Origin: Neorhizobium sp. SHOUNA12A
Lineage (GTDB): Bacteria; Pseudomonadota; Alphaproteobacteria; Rhizobiales; Rhizobiaceae
DNA length: 64,000 nt
Direction of reading: 5' to 3'
Assembly: GCF_023006505.1 (NCBI RefSeq)
Contig: NZ_JALBGV010000006.1
Location: 79,303-143,302, forward strand
The notes beneath the pieces were generated by a model, which had not been told where the DNA came from, did no database searches, and was given only the letters and a program-made list of their open reading frames with translations. This document shows positions 26,339-34,762 of the stretch, piece after piece (position 1 is the first letter of the stretch; the number at the start of each line of letters is the position of its first letter). The translations under genes and the position numbers were made by a program.

Positions 26339-27673
26339 ATGATGTCGAAGAAGATCGGATCTGAAGCTCTTTCCCGCCGTGCCTTGCTTCGCACGGCCGT
26401 CTCTGCTGGTGTTGCCGCACTTGCAGCGCCCGCATTCGCCCAGACGGCGATGGATGATCTGATCAATGCGCCTCGCCGCGGAACCTGGGACGACCAGTTC
26501 GACGCCAAGGCCGCATCCAGAACCGCCGTCAATGTCGTCTCCAACAATCCGGTGCTCGGCGCCGGCGGACCGGCGAACATCCAGCAGGCGATCGTAGACT
26601 ACCAGCAGATCGTTGCAAACGGCGGCTGGCCCGAGGTCAATCCCGGCCAGCAGCGCCTGCGTCTTGGCGTCGTCGATCCTTCGGTGCAGCAGTTGCGCCA
26701 GCGTTTGATGATATCGGGCGACCTGCCGCGCGAGGCGGGTATGTCTTCGTCGTTCGACAGCTATGTCGACGGCGCTGTGAAGCGTTTTCAGGCCCGCCAC
26801 GGACTGCCCGCCGATGGCGTGATGGGCGAGTTTACCGTCAAGGCGATGAACATATCGGCCGACGTGCGCATGCGCCAGCTGGGGACCAACCTGGTGCGCC
26901 TGCAGTCCATGTCCGGCGATCTCGGCTCCCGCTACGTCATGGTCAATATTCCGGCCGCCTACATCGAGGCGGTGGAGAACGACCGCGTGGCGCTGCGCAC
27001 CAATGCCGTCGTCGGGCGCATCGACCGTCCGACGCACGCCATCAACTCGAAGATCTACGAGGTCATCCTCAACCCCTATTGGACTGCGCCGCGCTCGATC
27101 GTCGAGAAGGACATCGTGCCGCTGATGCGCAAGGATCCGACCTATCTCACCCGCAACAACATCCGCCTGATCGACGGCAAGGGTAACGAAGTGGCGCCGG
27201 AAACGGTCGACTGGTTCGCGCCAAAGGCGCCGAACCTGATGTTCCGGCAGGATCCCGGCAAGATCAACGCCATGGCCTCGACGAAGATCAACTTCCACAA
27301 CCCGAACAACGAATACATGCACGACACGCCCCAGCAGGGCCTGTTCAACAAGCTGATGCGCTTTGAGTCCTCCGGCTGCATGCGTGTTCAGAACGTCCGC
27401 GACCTCATCACCTGGTTGCTGCGCGACACAACCGGCTGGTCGCGCCAGGAGATCGAGCGGGTGATCTCGACGCGCCAGAACAACCCGATCAAGCTTGCCG
27501 TCGAAGTGCCGGTCTATATCGTCTACATCACCGCCTGGTCTGCAAAGGACCGTGTCGTGCAGTTCCGCGACGATATCTACGAGCGTGACGGCAACCAGGA
27601 ACTGGCGCTGCAGACGACCACCGGCATAGAAAAGCCGGCCGGTGCTGCCGACGACGATCTGCTGCCGCAATAA
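26339..27673 (+). CDS. ldtP: L,D-transpeptidase (YkuD family), Tat-type signal
   Basis: The 444-residue product begins with a twin-arginine-like leader (LSRRALLRTAVSAGVAALAA, cut near PAFAQ) and is exported. A peptidoglycan-binding domain is at about residues 125-180 (YVDGAVKRFQARHGLPADG). The YkuD catalytic domain has the histidine in YMHDTPQQGLF and the catalytic cysteine near residue 347 in ESSGCMRVQN. It forms 3-3 crosslinks or attaches proteins to the wall. Gene order with ldtR suggests LdtR control. The ATG pair at 26339/26342 is used; an earlier ATG at 26330 is also possible. A terminator follows. Confidence 0.93.
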   Translation: MMSKKIGSEALSRRALLRTAVSAGVAALAAPAFAQTAMDDLINAPRRGTWDDQFDAKAASRTAVNVVSNNPVLGAGGPANIQQAIVDYQQIVANGGWPEVNPGQQRLRLGVVDPSVQQLRQRLMISGDLPREAGMSSSFDSYVDGAVKRFQARHGLPADGVMGEFTVKAMNISADVRMRQLGTNLVRLQSMSGDLGSRYVMVNIPAAYIEAVENDRVALRTNAVVGRIDRPTHAINSKIYEVILNPYWTAPRSIVEKDIVPLMRKDPTYLTRNNIRLIDGKGNEVAPETVDWFAPKAPNLMFRQDPGKINAMASTKINFHNPNNEYMHDTPQQGLFNKLMRFESSGCMRVQNVRDLITWLLRDTTGWSRQEIERVISTRQNNPIKLAVEVPVYIVYITAWSAKDRVVQFRDDIYERDGNQELALQTTTGIEKPAGAADDDLLPQ

Positions 27674-27699
27674 GATCTGCTTCTTTTTCCGTCCATGAG

Positions 27700-27730
27700 A
27701 AGCCGCATCCGCCAAGGGTGCGGCTTTTTC
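27700..27730 (+). terminator. Rho-independent terminator after ldtP
   Basis: An 11-base stem (AAGCCGCATCC/GGGTGCGGCTT, one wobble pair) with loop GCCAA is followed by TTTCGTTTT. Confidence 0.88.
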
Positions 27731-27850
27731 GTTTTCTAAGAGCATCTCCGCGTCTTCCGGCGAGCAAATGTCGTTCCCCGTATTGCTCTGCGCAAGGCGT
27801 AAGGCTAAGACGCGACATTGCAATGCCCACCCCTTTGAGGAGCCTCGCAC

Positions 27851-29140
27851 ATGTCGAACACCGACGTCTTCTTCTCCCGCCCGCTCGCAGAATCCGATCC
27901 GGAAATCTTTGGCGCGATCGAGAAGGAACTGGGTCGCCAGCGCCACGAAATCGAGCTGATCGCTTCGGAGAACATCGTTTCCCGCGCTGTGCTTGAGGCG
28001 CAGGGTTCGATCATGACCAACAAGTATGCGGAAGGTTATCCGGGCAAGCGTTATTACGGCGGTTGCCAGTTCGTCGACATCGCCGAGGAACTCGCCATTG
28101 AGCGCGCCAAAAAGCTGTTCGGCGTCAATTTCGTCAACGTCCAGCCGAATTCCGGCTCGCAGATGAACCAGGCCGTGTTCCTCGCGCTGCTGCAGCCCGG
28201 CGATACCTTCATGGGCCTCGACCTCAACTCGGGCGGCCACCTGACGCACGGTTCGCCGGTCAACATGTCCGGCAAGTGGTTCAACGTCGTCTCCTACGGC
28301 GTGCGCGAAGGCGACAACCTGCTCGACATGGACGAGGTGCAGCGCAAGGCCGAGGAAACCAAGCCGAAGCTGATCATCGCTGGCGGCACCGCCTATTCCC
28401 GCATCTGGGACTGGAAGCGTTTCCGCGAGATCGCCGATTCGGTCGGCGCCTATCTGATGGTCGACATGGCCCATATCGCCGGTCTGGTTGCCGGCGGCCA
28501 GCATCCGTCGCCGTTCCCGCACTGCCACGTCGCCACCACCACCACCCACAAGTCGCTGCGTGGGCCGCGCGGCGGCGTCATCCTGACCAATGACGAAGAA
28601 CTGGCCAAGAAGTTCAATTCCGCCGTTTTCCCGGGCCTGCAGGGCGGTCCGCTGATGCACATCATTGCCGCCAAAGCCGTCGCCTTCGGCGAAGCGCTGC
28701 AGCCGGACTTCAAGGACTATGCTGCGCAGATCGTCAAGAACGCCAAGGCGCTGTCCGAAACGCTGATGGCCGGCGGCCTCGACATCGTCTCCGGCGGCAC
28801 CGACAATCACCTGATGCTCGTCGACCTGCGCAAGAAGAACGCCACCGGCAAGCGCGCCGAGGCGGCACTCGGCCGCGGCTACATCACCACCAACAAGAAC
28901 GGCATTCCCTTCGACCCGGAAAAGCCCTTCGTCACCTCCGGTATCCGTCTCGGGACGCCTGCCGGCACGACGCGCGGTTTCAAGGAAGCGGAATTCAAGG
29001 AGATCGGCAATCTCATCATCGAGGTTCTCGACGGCCTGAAGGTCGCCAATTCCGACGAAGGCAATGCCGGCGTCGAAGCCGCCGTGCGCGACAAGGTCGT
29101 GGCGCTCACCGGCCGCTTCCCCATGTATCCGTATATGTGA
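27851..29140 (+). CDS. glyA: Serine hydroxymethyltransferase
   Basis: The 429-residue PLP enzyme interconverts serine and glycine while loading tetrahydrofolate with a one-carbon unit. The PLP lysine is K234 in [33 protein letters not shown] and [14 protein letters not shown] near the N-terminus are diagnostic, and the sequence ends [13 protein letters not shown] ribosome-binding site lies about ten bases before ATG 27851. It heads a run of same-strand genes leading to nrdR and ribD-ribE, as in other rhizobia. Confidence 0.97.
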   Translation: MSNTDVFFSRPLAESDPEIFGAIEKELGRQRHEIELIASENIVSRAVLEAQGSIMTNKYAEGYPGKRYYGGCQFVDIAEELAIERAKKLFGVNFVNVQPNSGSQMNQAVFLALLQPGDTFMGLDLNSGGHLTHGSPVNMSGKWFNVVSYGVREGDNLLDMDEVQRKAEETKPKLIIAGGTAYSRIWDWKRFREIADSVGAYLMVDMAHIAGLVAGGQHPSPFPHCHVATTTTHKSLRGPRGGVILTNDEELAKKFNSAVFPGLQGGPLMHIIAAKAVAFGEALQPDFKDYAAQIVKNAKALSETLMAGGLDIVSGGTDNHLMLVDLRKKNATGKRAEAALGRGYITTNKNGIPFDPEKPFVTSGIRLGTPAGTTRGFKEAEFKEIGNLIIEVLDGLKVANSDEGNAGVEAAVRDKVVALTGRFPMYPYM

Positions 29141-29202
29141 TCCCAACTGGTACCAATGGGGGCCGCATCTCGCGGTCCCTCTTGCAAGCCTAAGGAGAGG
29201 CG

Positions 29203-29682
29203 ATGCGCTGCCCCTATTGCGGTTCGGAAGACACGCAGGTCAAGGATAGTCGTCCGGCCGAGGATTACACCTCTATCCGCCGGCGGCGTATCTGCCCGGA
29301 TTGCGGCGGCCGCTTCACGACGTTCGAGCGTGTGCAGCTTCGCGAACTGATGGTCACCAAGAAGACCGGCCGCAAGGTGCCGTTCGACCGCAACAAGCTG
29401 GTGCGATCCTTCCAGATCGCGCTGCGCAAGCGGCCGGTCGACAACGACCGCATCGAGCGGGCGGTTTCCGGCATCGTGCGTCGACTCGAGAGCTCGGGCG
29501 AGAACGAGATTTCGTCGGAAGAGATCGGGCTGCAGGTGCTGGAAGCATTGAAAAGCCTCGATGACGTCGCCTTCGTGCGCTACGCCTCTGTCTATCGCGA
29601 TTTCTCCCATGCGGAGGATTTCGAAAAGGTGATCCAGGAGATCAACGCCAAGATCGCCCGCGATCCCGGCATCGAGCCGTAG
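29203..29682 (+). CDS. nrdR: Transcriptional repressor NrdR
   Basis: The 159-residue protein has the N-terminal zinc ribbon [20 protein letters not shown] with the second CxxC in ICPDCGGRF. An ATP-cone domain follows at about residues 49-139. It represses ribonucleotide reductase genes according to ATP/dATP levels. A strong AAGGAGAGG sequence precedes the start. It is separated by two bases from ribD, so the two are translationally close. Confidence 0.97.
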   Translation: MRCPYCGSEDTQVKDSRPAEDYTSIRRRRICPDCGGRFTTFERVQLRELMVTKKTGRKVPFDRNKLVRSFQIALRKRPVDNDRIERAVSGIVRRLESSGENEISSEEIGLQVLEALKSLDDVAFVRYASVYRDFSHAEDFEKVIQEINAKIARDPGIEP

Positions 29683-29684
29683 CC

Positions 29685-30989
29685 ATGACGAGCGCTGCCG
29701 AAGACCGGTGGTTCATGGCGTCGGCGCTGCGCCTGTCGCGCCTTCATACCGGTCAGACAGGCACCAATCCTTCGGTCGGCTGCGTGATCGTCAAGGACGG
29801 CGAGGTGGTCGGCTCTGCCGTCACCGCACCAGGCGGGCGGCCGCATGCGGAAACCCAGGCGCTCGATATCGCCGGAGAGAAGGCGAGGGGAGCGACCGCC
29901 TATGTCACGCTCGAGCCCTGCTCGCATTACGGCCGCACGCCGCCCTGCGCCAATGCGCTTGTCGAGGCGGGCGTCGCCCGTGTCGTCATCTCGTTGACCG
30001 ATCCCGATCCGCGCGTTTCCGGCCGTGGGATCGCCATTCTGCGCGATGCCGGGATTGTCGTGGAAACCGGCCTGATGGAGGACGAGGGGCGCCGGGCGCT
30101 CGCCGCCTACCTCACCCGCCAGACGAAGGGCCGCCCGCATGTGACTCTGAAGCTTGCAGTTTCCGCCGACGGCATGCTCGGCCGCCGCGGCGAGGAAGTG
30201 TCGATCACCGGCCCCGAGGCGCGGGCGGAAGTACACCGCTTGCGGGCCGAGGCCGATGCGATTCTTGTCGGCATAGGCACGGTGCTGTCGGATGATCCGG
30301 AGCTGACGGTGCGTATTTCGGGGCTGGAGAAACGCTCTCCGGTGCGCATCGTGCTCGACCGGCGGCTCGAACTGCCGCTGGATTCCAAGCTGGTGAAGAG
30401 TGCGCGGGACGTGCCGGTGATTGTCGTGGCGGCGCCTTCTTCCTTGGAGACTGGGGCGACACCCCCCTCTGCCCTGCCGGGCATCTCCCCCTCAGGGGGG
30501 GAGATCGATCAGCGGCAGGCTCATCCGTCCCATTCAAGCTCCGATATCGGGGCGGCAGAGGAGCCGCCTGGAATTGCGCAGGGTGCAGGCTCCTTGCCGA
30601 TCTCCCCCCTTGAGGGGGAGATGCCCGGCAGGGCAGAGGGGGGTGCTGCTCCGCGCTCCATCGCCAAAGGTGATCTGACCTCGAAGGCCGCGGCCCTCCA
30701 ATCCGCCGGCGTCGAGATCATGGAGAGCACCGAACTCGACATCCTCCTGGCGATCCTTGCGGTTCGCGGCATGTCCTCGCTTCTGGTCGAGGGCGGCGCA
30801 ACCATCGCAAAGACATTCCTCGAGGCAGATCTCGTCGACCGCATCCTTCTCTTCCAGGGCGCCGGCATTGTCGGCGAGGGCGGGCTTGAATCGCCGCTGA
30901 CGCCATCCGATATGCCGGCAGGATTTAAGCTCGTGCGCGAGGAAAGCTTCGGGCCGGATCGCTGCTTCGAATACGAAAGAGGTTTCTGA
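29685..30989 (+). CDS. ribD: Bifunctional riboflavin deaminase/reductase RibD with an inserted peptide
   Basis: RibD deaminates and then reduces the pyrimidine intermediate in riboflavin synthesis. The N-terminal deaminase has the zinc motifs PHAETQ and EPCSHYGRTPPC. The C-terminal reductase has HVTLKLAVSADG and SLLVEGGATIAKTFLEA. The protein is 434 residues against about 370 for the family. The excess is about 62 residues (259-320) encoded by a 184-bp palindromic repeat at 30461-30644, read in frame with no stop. The insert lies between VIVVAAPSS and AALQSAGVEIM, in a probable surface loop, so activity may be kept. It overlaps ribE by one base. Confidence 0.94.
   Translation: MTSAAEDRWFMASALRLSRLHTGQTGTNPSVGCVIVKDGEVVGSAVTAPGGRPHAETQALDIAGEKARGATAYVTLEPCSHYGRTPPCANALVEAGVARVVISLTDPDPRVSGRGIAILRDAGIVVETGLMEDEGRRALAAYLTRQTKGRPHVTLKLAVSADGMLGRRGEEVSITGPEARAEVHRLRAEADAILVGIGTVLSDDPELTVRISGLEKRSPVRIVLDRRLELPLDSKLVKSARDVPVIVVAAPSSLETGATPPSALPGISPSGGEIDQRQAHPSHSSSDIGAAEEPPGIAQGAGSLPISPLEGEMPGRAEGGAAPRSIAKGDLTSKAAALQSAGVEIMESTELDILLAILAVRGMSSLLVEGGATIAKTFLEADLVDRILLFQGAGIVGEGGLESPLTPSDMPAGFKLVREESFGPDRCFEYERGF
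30461..30644. repeat. RIME-like palindromic repeat inserted inside ribD
   Basis: Two 46-bp arms form a nearly perfect inverted repeat (left 30461-30506, right 30599-30644, one mismatch seen), beginning ACCCCCCTCTGCCCTGCCGG and ending in its complement. Each arm contains its own small hairpin (CTCCCCCTCA/GGGGGAG type). The middle of about 92 bp is not repeated. The composition matches known rhizobial intergenic mosaic-type elements, normally found between genes. Here the element is translated as part of RibD. No second copy was seen in this window. Confidence 0.85.
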
Positions 30990-31603
30990 TGTTCACCGGA
31001 ATTGTCACCGATGTCGGCACGGTCGCGGCAACGACGCCCATGGACGAAGGCGTCAAGCTCAGGATCGCCACCAACTACGATCCGAAAACCATCGACATGG
31101 GCGCCTCGATTTCCCATGGCGGCGTCTGCCTGACGGTGACAAACCTGCCGGACGAAGGCAGCAACGAGCGCTGGTTCGAGGTCGAGGCCTGGGAAGAGGC
31201 GCTGCGGCTGACGACGATCGCTGAATGGACCGAGGGCACGCGCGTCAATCTGGAGCGGGCGCTGAAGATCGGCGACGAACTCGGCGGCCATATCGTCTCC
31301 GGCCATGTGGACGGCAAGGCGGAAATTCTCGGCATCGAATATGAAGGTGAGGCGGTCCGCATCCGCCTTCGCGCACCCGAGGCGCTTGCCCGATTTGTGG
31401 CTCCGAAGGGCTCGGTCGCGCTGGACGGCACGTCGCTGACCGTCAACGCCGTCGAGGGCACCGATTTCGACGTTCTGCTGATCCGCCACACGCTCGCCGT
31501 CACCACCTGGGGTGATCGCAAGGCGGGCGATTTCGTCAATTTCGAAGTCGACACGATGGCGCGTTACGCAGCACGGCTCGCGGAATTCCCGGCGAAAAGC
31601 TGA
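30989..31603 (+). CDS. ribE: Riboflavin synthase (alpha subunit type)
   Basis: The 204-residue enzyme has two lumazine-binding repeats. It starts MFTGIVTDVGTV, has GGVCLTVTN in the first barrel and GSVALDGTSLTVN in the second. It dismutates two 6,7-dimethyl-8-ribityllumazine molecules to riboflavin. ATG overlaps the ribD stop by one base (TGATG), indicating translational coupling. ribH lies 743 bp downstream, with a GNAT gene on the opposite strand between them. Confidence 0.95.
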   Translation: MFTGIVTDVGTVAATTPMDEGVKLRIATNYDPKTIDMGASISHGGVCLTVTNLPDEGSNERWFEVEAWEEALRLTTIAEWTEGTRVNLERALKIGDELGGHIVSGHVDGKAEILGIEYEGEAVRIRLRAPEALARFVAPKGSVALDGTSLTVNAVEGTDFDVLLIRHTLAVTTWGDRKAGDFVNFEVDTMARYAARLAEFPAKS

Positions 31604-31617
31604 CGGCGCCTCGGCGA

Positions 31618-32139
31618 TCAGTTTTCGCGCGCCAGCACCACGATCGGGCCATGGTAGTCGGCGCGGGCGAACTCGCGGAAGCCAAGTTTCGCGGCGACCT
31701 TCAGCGACGCGCCGTTTTCGGGGTTGATGATGCAGGTCATCCGGCGATCGGAAAAATGGGCCTCGCCCCAGGAGATCATCGCGCCCACCGCCTCGGTCGC
31801 GTAACCGCGGCCGTGGACGGAAGGGATGAGTGCCCAGCCGGTCTCGAGCGTCCCCTCGATCGAGGGCTGAAACTCGCGGCGCATGTCCTGGAAACCAGCT
31901 TCGCCGAGAAAACGCCCGGTTGCCTTTTCTTCGATCGCCAGGAAACCGAAACCCATCAGGTGCCACATGCCGTTGACACGCAGCATGCGGCTCCAGCTGG
32001 TTTCGCGGGACGAAGGGATGCCGGAAATATAGCGGACCACCTCCGGCTCGGCCCAGAATTCCGCATAGGTCTCGAATTCGTCCAGCCGGTGAGGACGCAG
32101 GATCAGCCGTTCGGTTTCGAGGGTCGGGATGGTGGTCAT
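31618..32139 (-). CDS. GNAT family N-acetyltransferase (RimJ/RimL type)
   Basis: The 173-residue protein opens with IPTLETERLILRPHRLDEFE, typical of the RimJ/RimL-like acetyltransferase_3 group. The acetyl-CoA-binding motif lies in HGRGYATEAVGAMISWG, followed by NPENGASLKVAAKLGF. The acceptor is unknown. GGAG six bases upstream supports ATG 32139 over the longer frame to 32166. It interrupts the rib gene run on the opposite strand. Confidence 0.88.
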   Translation of the reverse strand: MTTIPTLETERLILRPHRLDEFETYAEFWAEPEVVRYISGIPSSRETSWSRMLRVNGMWHLMGFGFLAIEEKATGRFLGEAGFQDMRREFQPSIEGTLETGWALIPSVHGRGYATEAVGAMISWGEAHFSDRRMTCIINPENGASLKVAAKLGFREFARADYHGPIVVLAREN

Positions 32140-32346
32140 GGCGGGCTCCATGGTGCGGGGTGGCACTGATCTTTATCGCGCCTCGCTCAGGTATTCCCGA
32201 TTCGCATCGCTGCGTTCAGCGAAAATTGCTTGCCATTCCCCTCAGAGCGTGTTTTGACCGCCACCTGCCCGAGACCCATATGACTATCGGCCCGCTTTGA
32301 AGGCGATATCGATCTCATGCTGGGCCGATTTGAACAAAGGTGAATC

Positions 32347-32805
32347 ATGTCACGCGAAACCGCTCCACACCTCCTCGTCGTCGAGGCGCGTTTCTACGAC
32401 GATATGTCCGATGCGCTGCTCGACGGCGCGACCCATGCGCTGAAGGAGGCCGGGGCGACCTATGACGTGGTCACCGTTCCGGGTGCTCTCGAAATCCCGC
32501 CGGCGATCGCCATGGCGCTCGACGCGTCGGAAGAGGGTGGCACCGATTACGACGGTTTCGTCGCACTCGGCATGGTTATCCGCGGCGAGACCTACCATTT
32601 CGACATCGTCTCGAACGAATCCTCCCGTGCGCTGATGGACCTCGCCGTGTCGGAATCGCTTGCGATCGGCAACGGCATCCTCACCGTCGAGAACGACGAA
32701 CAGGCATGGGCACGTGCCCGCCGTTCGGACAAGGACAAGGGCGGCTTTGCCGCCCGTGCAGCGCTGACCATGATCGCGCTGCGTGACAAGCTGAACGGTG
32801 GTTGA
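32347..32805 (+). CDS. ribH: 6,7-dimethyl-8-ribityllumazine synthase
   Basis: The 152-residue enzyme condenses the RibD-derived pyrimidine with dihydroxybutanone phosphate. Conserved segments are [30 protein letters not shown] and [17 protein letters not shown] with the catalytic histidine. The family forms pentamers or icosahedral shells. No FMN riboswitch is visible in the 207 bases upstream. nusB follows four bases after the stop, so the two are co-transcribed. Confidence 0.96.
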   Translation: MSRETAPHLLVVEARFYDDMSDALLDGATHALKEAGATYDVVTVPGALEIPPAIAMALDASEEGGTDYDGFVALGMVIRGETYHFDIVSNESSRALMDLAVSESLAIGNGILTVENDEQAWARARRSDKDKGGFAARAALTMIALRDKLNGG

Positions 32806-32808
32806 TTG

Positions 32809-33288
32809 ATGGCCAAGGAAGGCGAACACCCGGTCAAGCCGGCAAACCAGCGTGGCGCCGCCCGCCTGGCGGCCGTGCAGGCGCTCTACCAGATGGATGT
32901 CGGCGGGACCGGCGTGCTGGAGGTCGTGGCCGAATATGAGGCGCACCGCCTCGGCCAGGAACTCGACGGCGACACCTATCTGAAGGCCGACGCCTCCTGG
33001 TTCCGCTCGATCGTTGCCGGCGTCGTGCGCGATCAGGTGAAGATTGACCCCTTGATCCGCGCCTCGCTGCAGGAAGACTGGCCGCTGTCGCGGCTTGATT
33101 CGACGCTGCGCGCCATCCTGCGTGCGGGTACGTTCGAGATACTCGAGCGCAAGGACGTGCCGGTGGCCGTCATCGTCACCGAATATGTCGAGATCGCTCA
33201 CGCCTTCTTCGGCGAGGAAGAACCGCGCATCGTCAACGCTGTCCTTGACCGCATCGCCAAGCAGGTGCGTGGCGAAACCAAGAAATAA
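32809..33288 (+). CDS. nusB: Transcription antitermination factor NusB
   Basis: The 159-residue all-helical protein binds boxA RNA with NusE and supports antitermination of rRNA operons. The sequence has [18 protein letters not shown] near the start, then [17 protein letters not shown] and [27 protein letters not shown]. It starts four bases after ribH, with an upstream TTG unlikely. The ribH-nusB pair is conserved in most proteobacteria. Confidence 0.96.
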   Translation: MAKEGEHPVKPANQRGAARLAAVQALYQMDVGGTGVLEVVAEYEAHRLGQELDGDTYLKADASWFRSIVAGVVRDQVKIDPLIRASLQEDWPLSRLDSTLRAILRAGTFEILERKDVPVAVIVTEYVEIAHAFFGEEEPRIVNAVLDRIAKQVRGETKK

Positions 33289-33319
33289 CAAACTAAAAAC
33301 AACTCGGGATGGGACAGGC

Positions 33320-34543
33320 ATGGACGGTGCGGTGAACGGTCTTCAGACGCAGATGAGCACCGCCCGGCGCAGTGTCGCCCTGCTGGCCGGGGCCCAGGCG
33401 GTCCTCGGTTCGGCGCCACCTCTGGTCTTCGCGCTTGGCGGCCTCGTCGGGTACCAGTTGCTCGGCGACGACAAGTCGCTGGCGACCGCGCCGCTGACCG
33501 GTTTCAATATCGGCATGGCGGCGGGCGCTATCGCGGTTGCCATCGCTTCGCGGTTCCTCGGCCGCAAGACGAGCTTCATGCTGGGCTCAGTCCTCGGAGC
33601 GCTCGGTGCCGCGACCGCGGCGATCGCGCTCTTCCATGCCAACTTCTGGCTCTTTGCGACCGGCCTGCTGATGATCGGTCTCTGCAACGGCTTCACCCAG
33701 AAGATCCGCTTTGCTGCAGCCGATGCTTCGCCTTCGTTCTACAAGCCGAAGGCGATCTCGTGGATTCTCGCGGCCGGCATCGTCTCGGCGGTTCTCGGAC
33801 CGCAGCTTGCGATCTGGACCAAGGACCTGCTGTCGCCGGTGCTGTTCGCCGGCGCCTTCGTGGCCGTCATTCCGCTCTATCTGATTGCGCTGGTGATGCT
33901 GTCGCCGCTGAAATTGCCGCAGTTGAGCGGCGGCCAGACTGCTTCGGTACCTGCACGCCCGCTCGGCGAGATCGTCGTCACCCAGCGGTTCCTGACCGGC
34001 ATGATCTGCGGCATCTCCTCCTACGCGCTGATGACCTTCATGATGACCGGCGCGCCGCTTGCCATGGTGATCGGCTGCGGTTTCCCGTCGGAAATGGCCA
34101 CCCTCGGCATCCAGTGGCATGTGCTCGCCATGTTCGCGCCGAGCTTTTTCACCGGCATGCTGATTTCCCGCTTCGGCGTCGAAAAGATCGTCGCCGCCGG
34201 GCTGGTGATCCTGATGGGGTGCGCCGTGATCGCCCATATGGGCATCGAGCTCTGGAACTTCTGGGGCGCGCTGGTGCTGCTCGGCATCGGCTGGAATTTC
34301 GCCTTCATCGGCTCGACCGCGATCGTCGCCTCCAGCTACCGCCCGCACGAGGCGGACAAGGTGCAGGGTTTTCACGATATCATCCTGTTCACCACCGTCG
34401 CGCTCTCCTCTTTCTCCTCGGGCAAGGTGTTCACCGCCTATGGCTGGTCCTTCATGAATCTGATCATCTGGCCGGTCACGATCGTCTGCCTCGGTCTGGT
34501 GTTGGCGCTGATGTTCAAACGCTCTTCCGTGAAATCCGCCTAG
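33320..34543 (+). CDS. MFS transporter
   Basis: The 407-residue protein has about 12 hydrophobic segments, with the MFS loop GAIAVAIASRFLGRKTSFMLG between segments 2 and 3 and SRFGVEKIVAAGLVILMG in the second half. ATG 33320 is used; ATG 33353 (MSTARRSVALLAG) is an alternative. The substrate is unknown. It lies 31 bases after nusB on the same strand and precedes hppA by 219 bp. Confidence 0.88.
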   Translation: MDGAVNGLQTQMSTARRSVALLAGAQAVLGSAPPLVFALGGLVGYQLLGDDKSLATAPLTGFNIGMAAGAIAVAIASRFLGRKTSFMLGSVLGALGAATAAIALFHANFWLFATGLLMIGLCNGFTQKIRFAAADASPSFYKPKAISWILAAGIVSAVLGPQLAIWTKDLLSPVLFAGAFVAVIPLYLIALVMLSPLKLPQLSGGQTASVPARPLGEIVVTQRFLTGMICGISSYALMTFMMTGAPLAMVIGCGFPSEMATLGIQWHVLAMFAPSFFTGMLISRFGVEKIVAAGLVILMGCAVIAHMGIELWNFWGALVLLGIGWNFAFIGSTAIVASSYRPHEADKVQGFHDIILFTTVALSSFSSGKVFTAYGWSFMNLIIWPVTIVCLGLVLALMFKRSSVKSA

Positions 34544-34562
34544 AGTCTTGTCCCTTCGGGGC

Positions 34563-34591
34563 TTGACGCCAATTCATCTCCACCGCAATCT
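34563..34591 (+). promoter_or_regulatory. Possible promoter for hppA
   Basis: TTGACG at 34563-34568 is followed after 17 bases by CAATCT, a weak -10. If correct, hppA would have a leader of about 165 bases with short GC-rich dyads and no known riboswitch pattern. Confidence 0.3.
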
Positions 34592-34762
34592 CCCGTCCGC
34601 GCAGGCGATCCCGGATTCCTTGGGAGGGGAGCGGTCGGCTGCGCGGGAATGCGCACTATGGAGTATTGCGGCGGACCTTGCTCATCCCGTGGATGTGCGC
34701 CGCTGCAGGGGTGCACGGCCGGAGGGTATGGACCACCCGGCGCTAAGGGAGAGGAAAAGCGA

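Noticed and set aside
25985..29146. 1053-codon minus-strand open frame opposite ldtP and glyA
   Set aside because: It is the antisense shadow of two certain genes in GC-rich DNA, spans their intergenic terminator and shows no protein-family signature.
32140..32346. Possible FMN riboswitch before ribH
   Set aside because: The conserved RFN-element blocks are not present.
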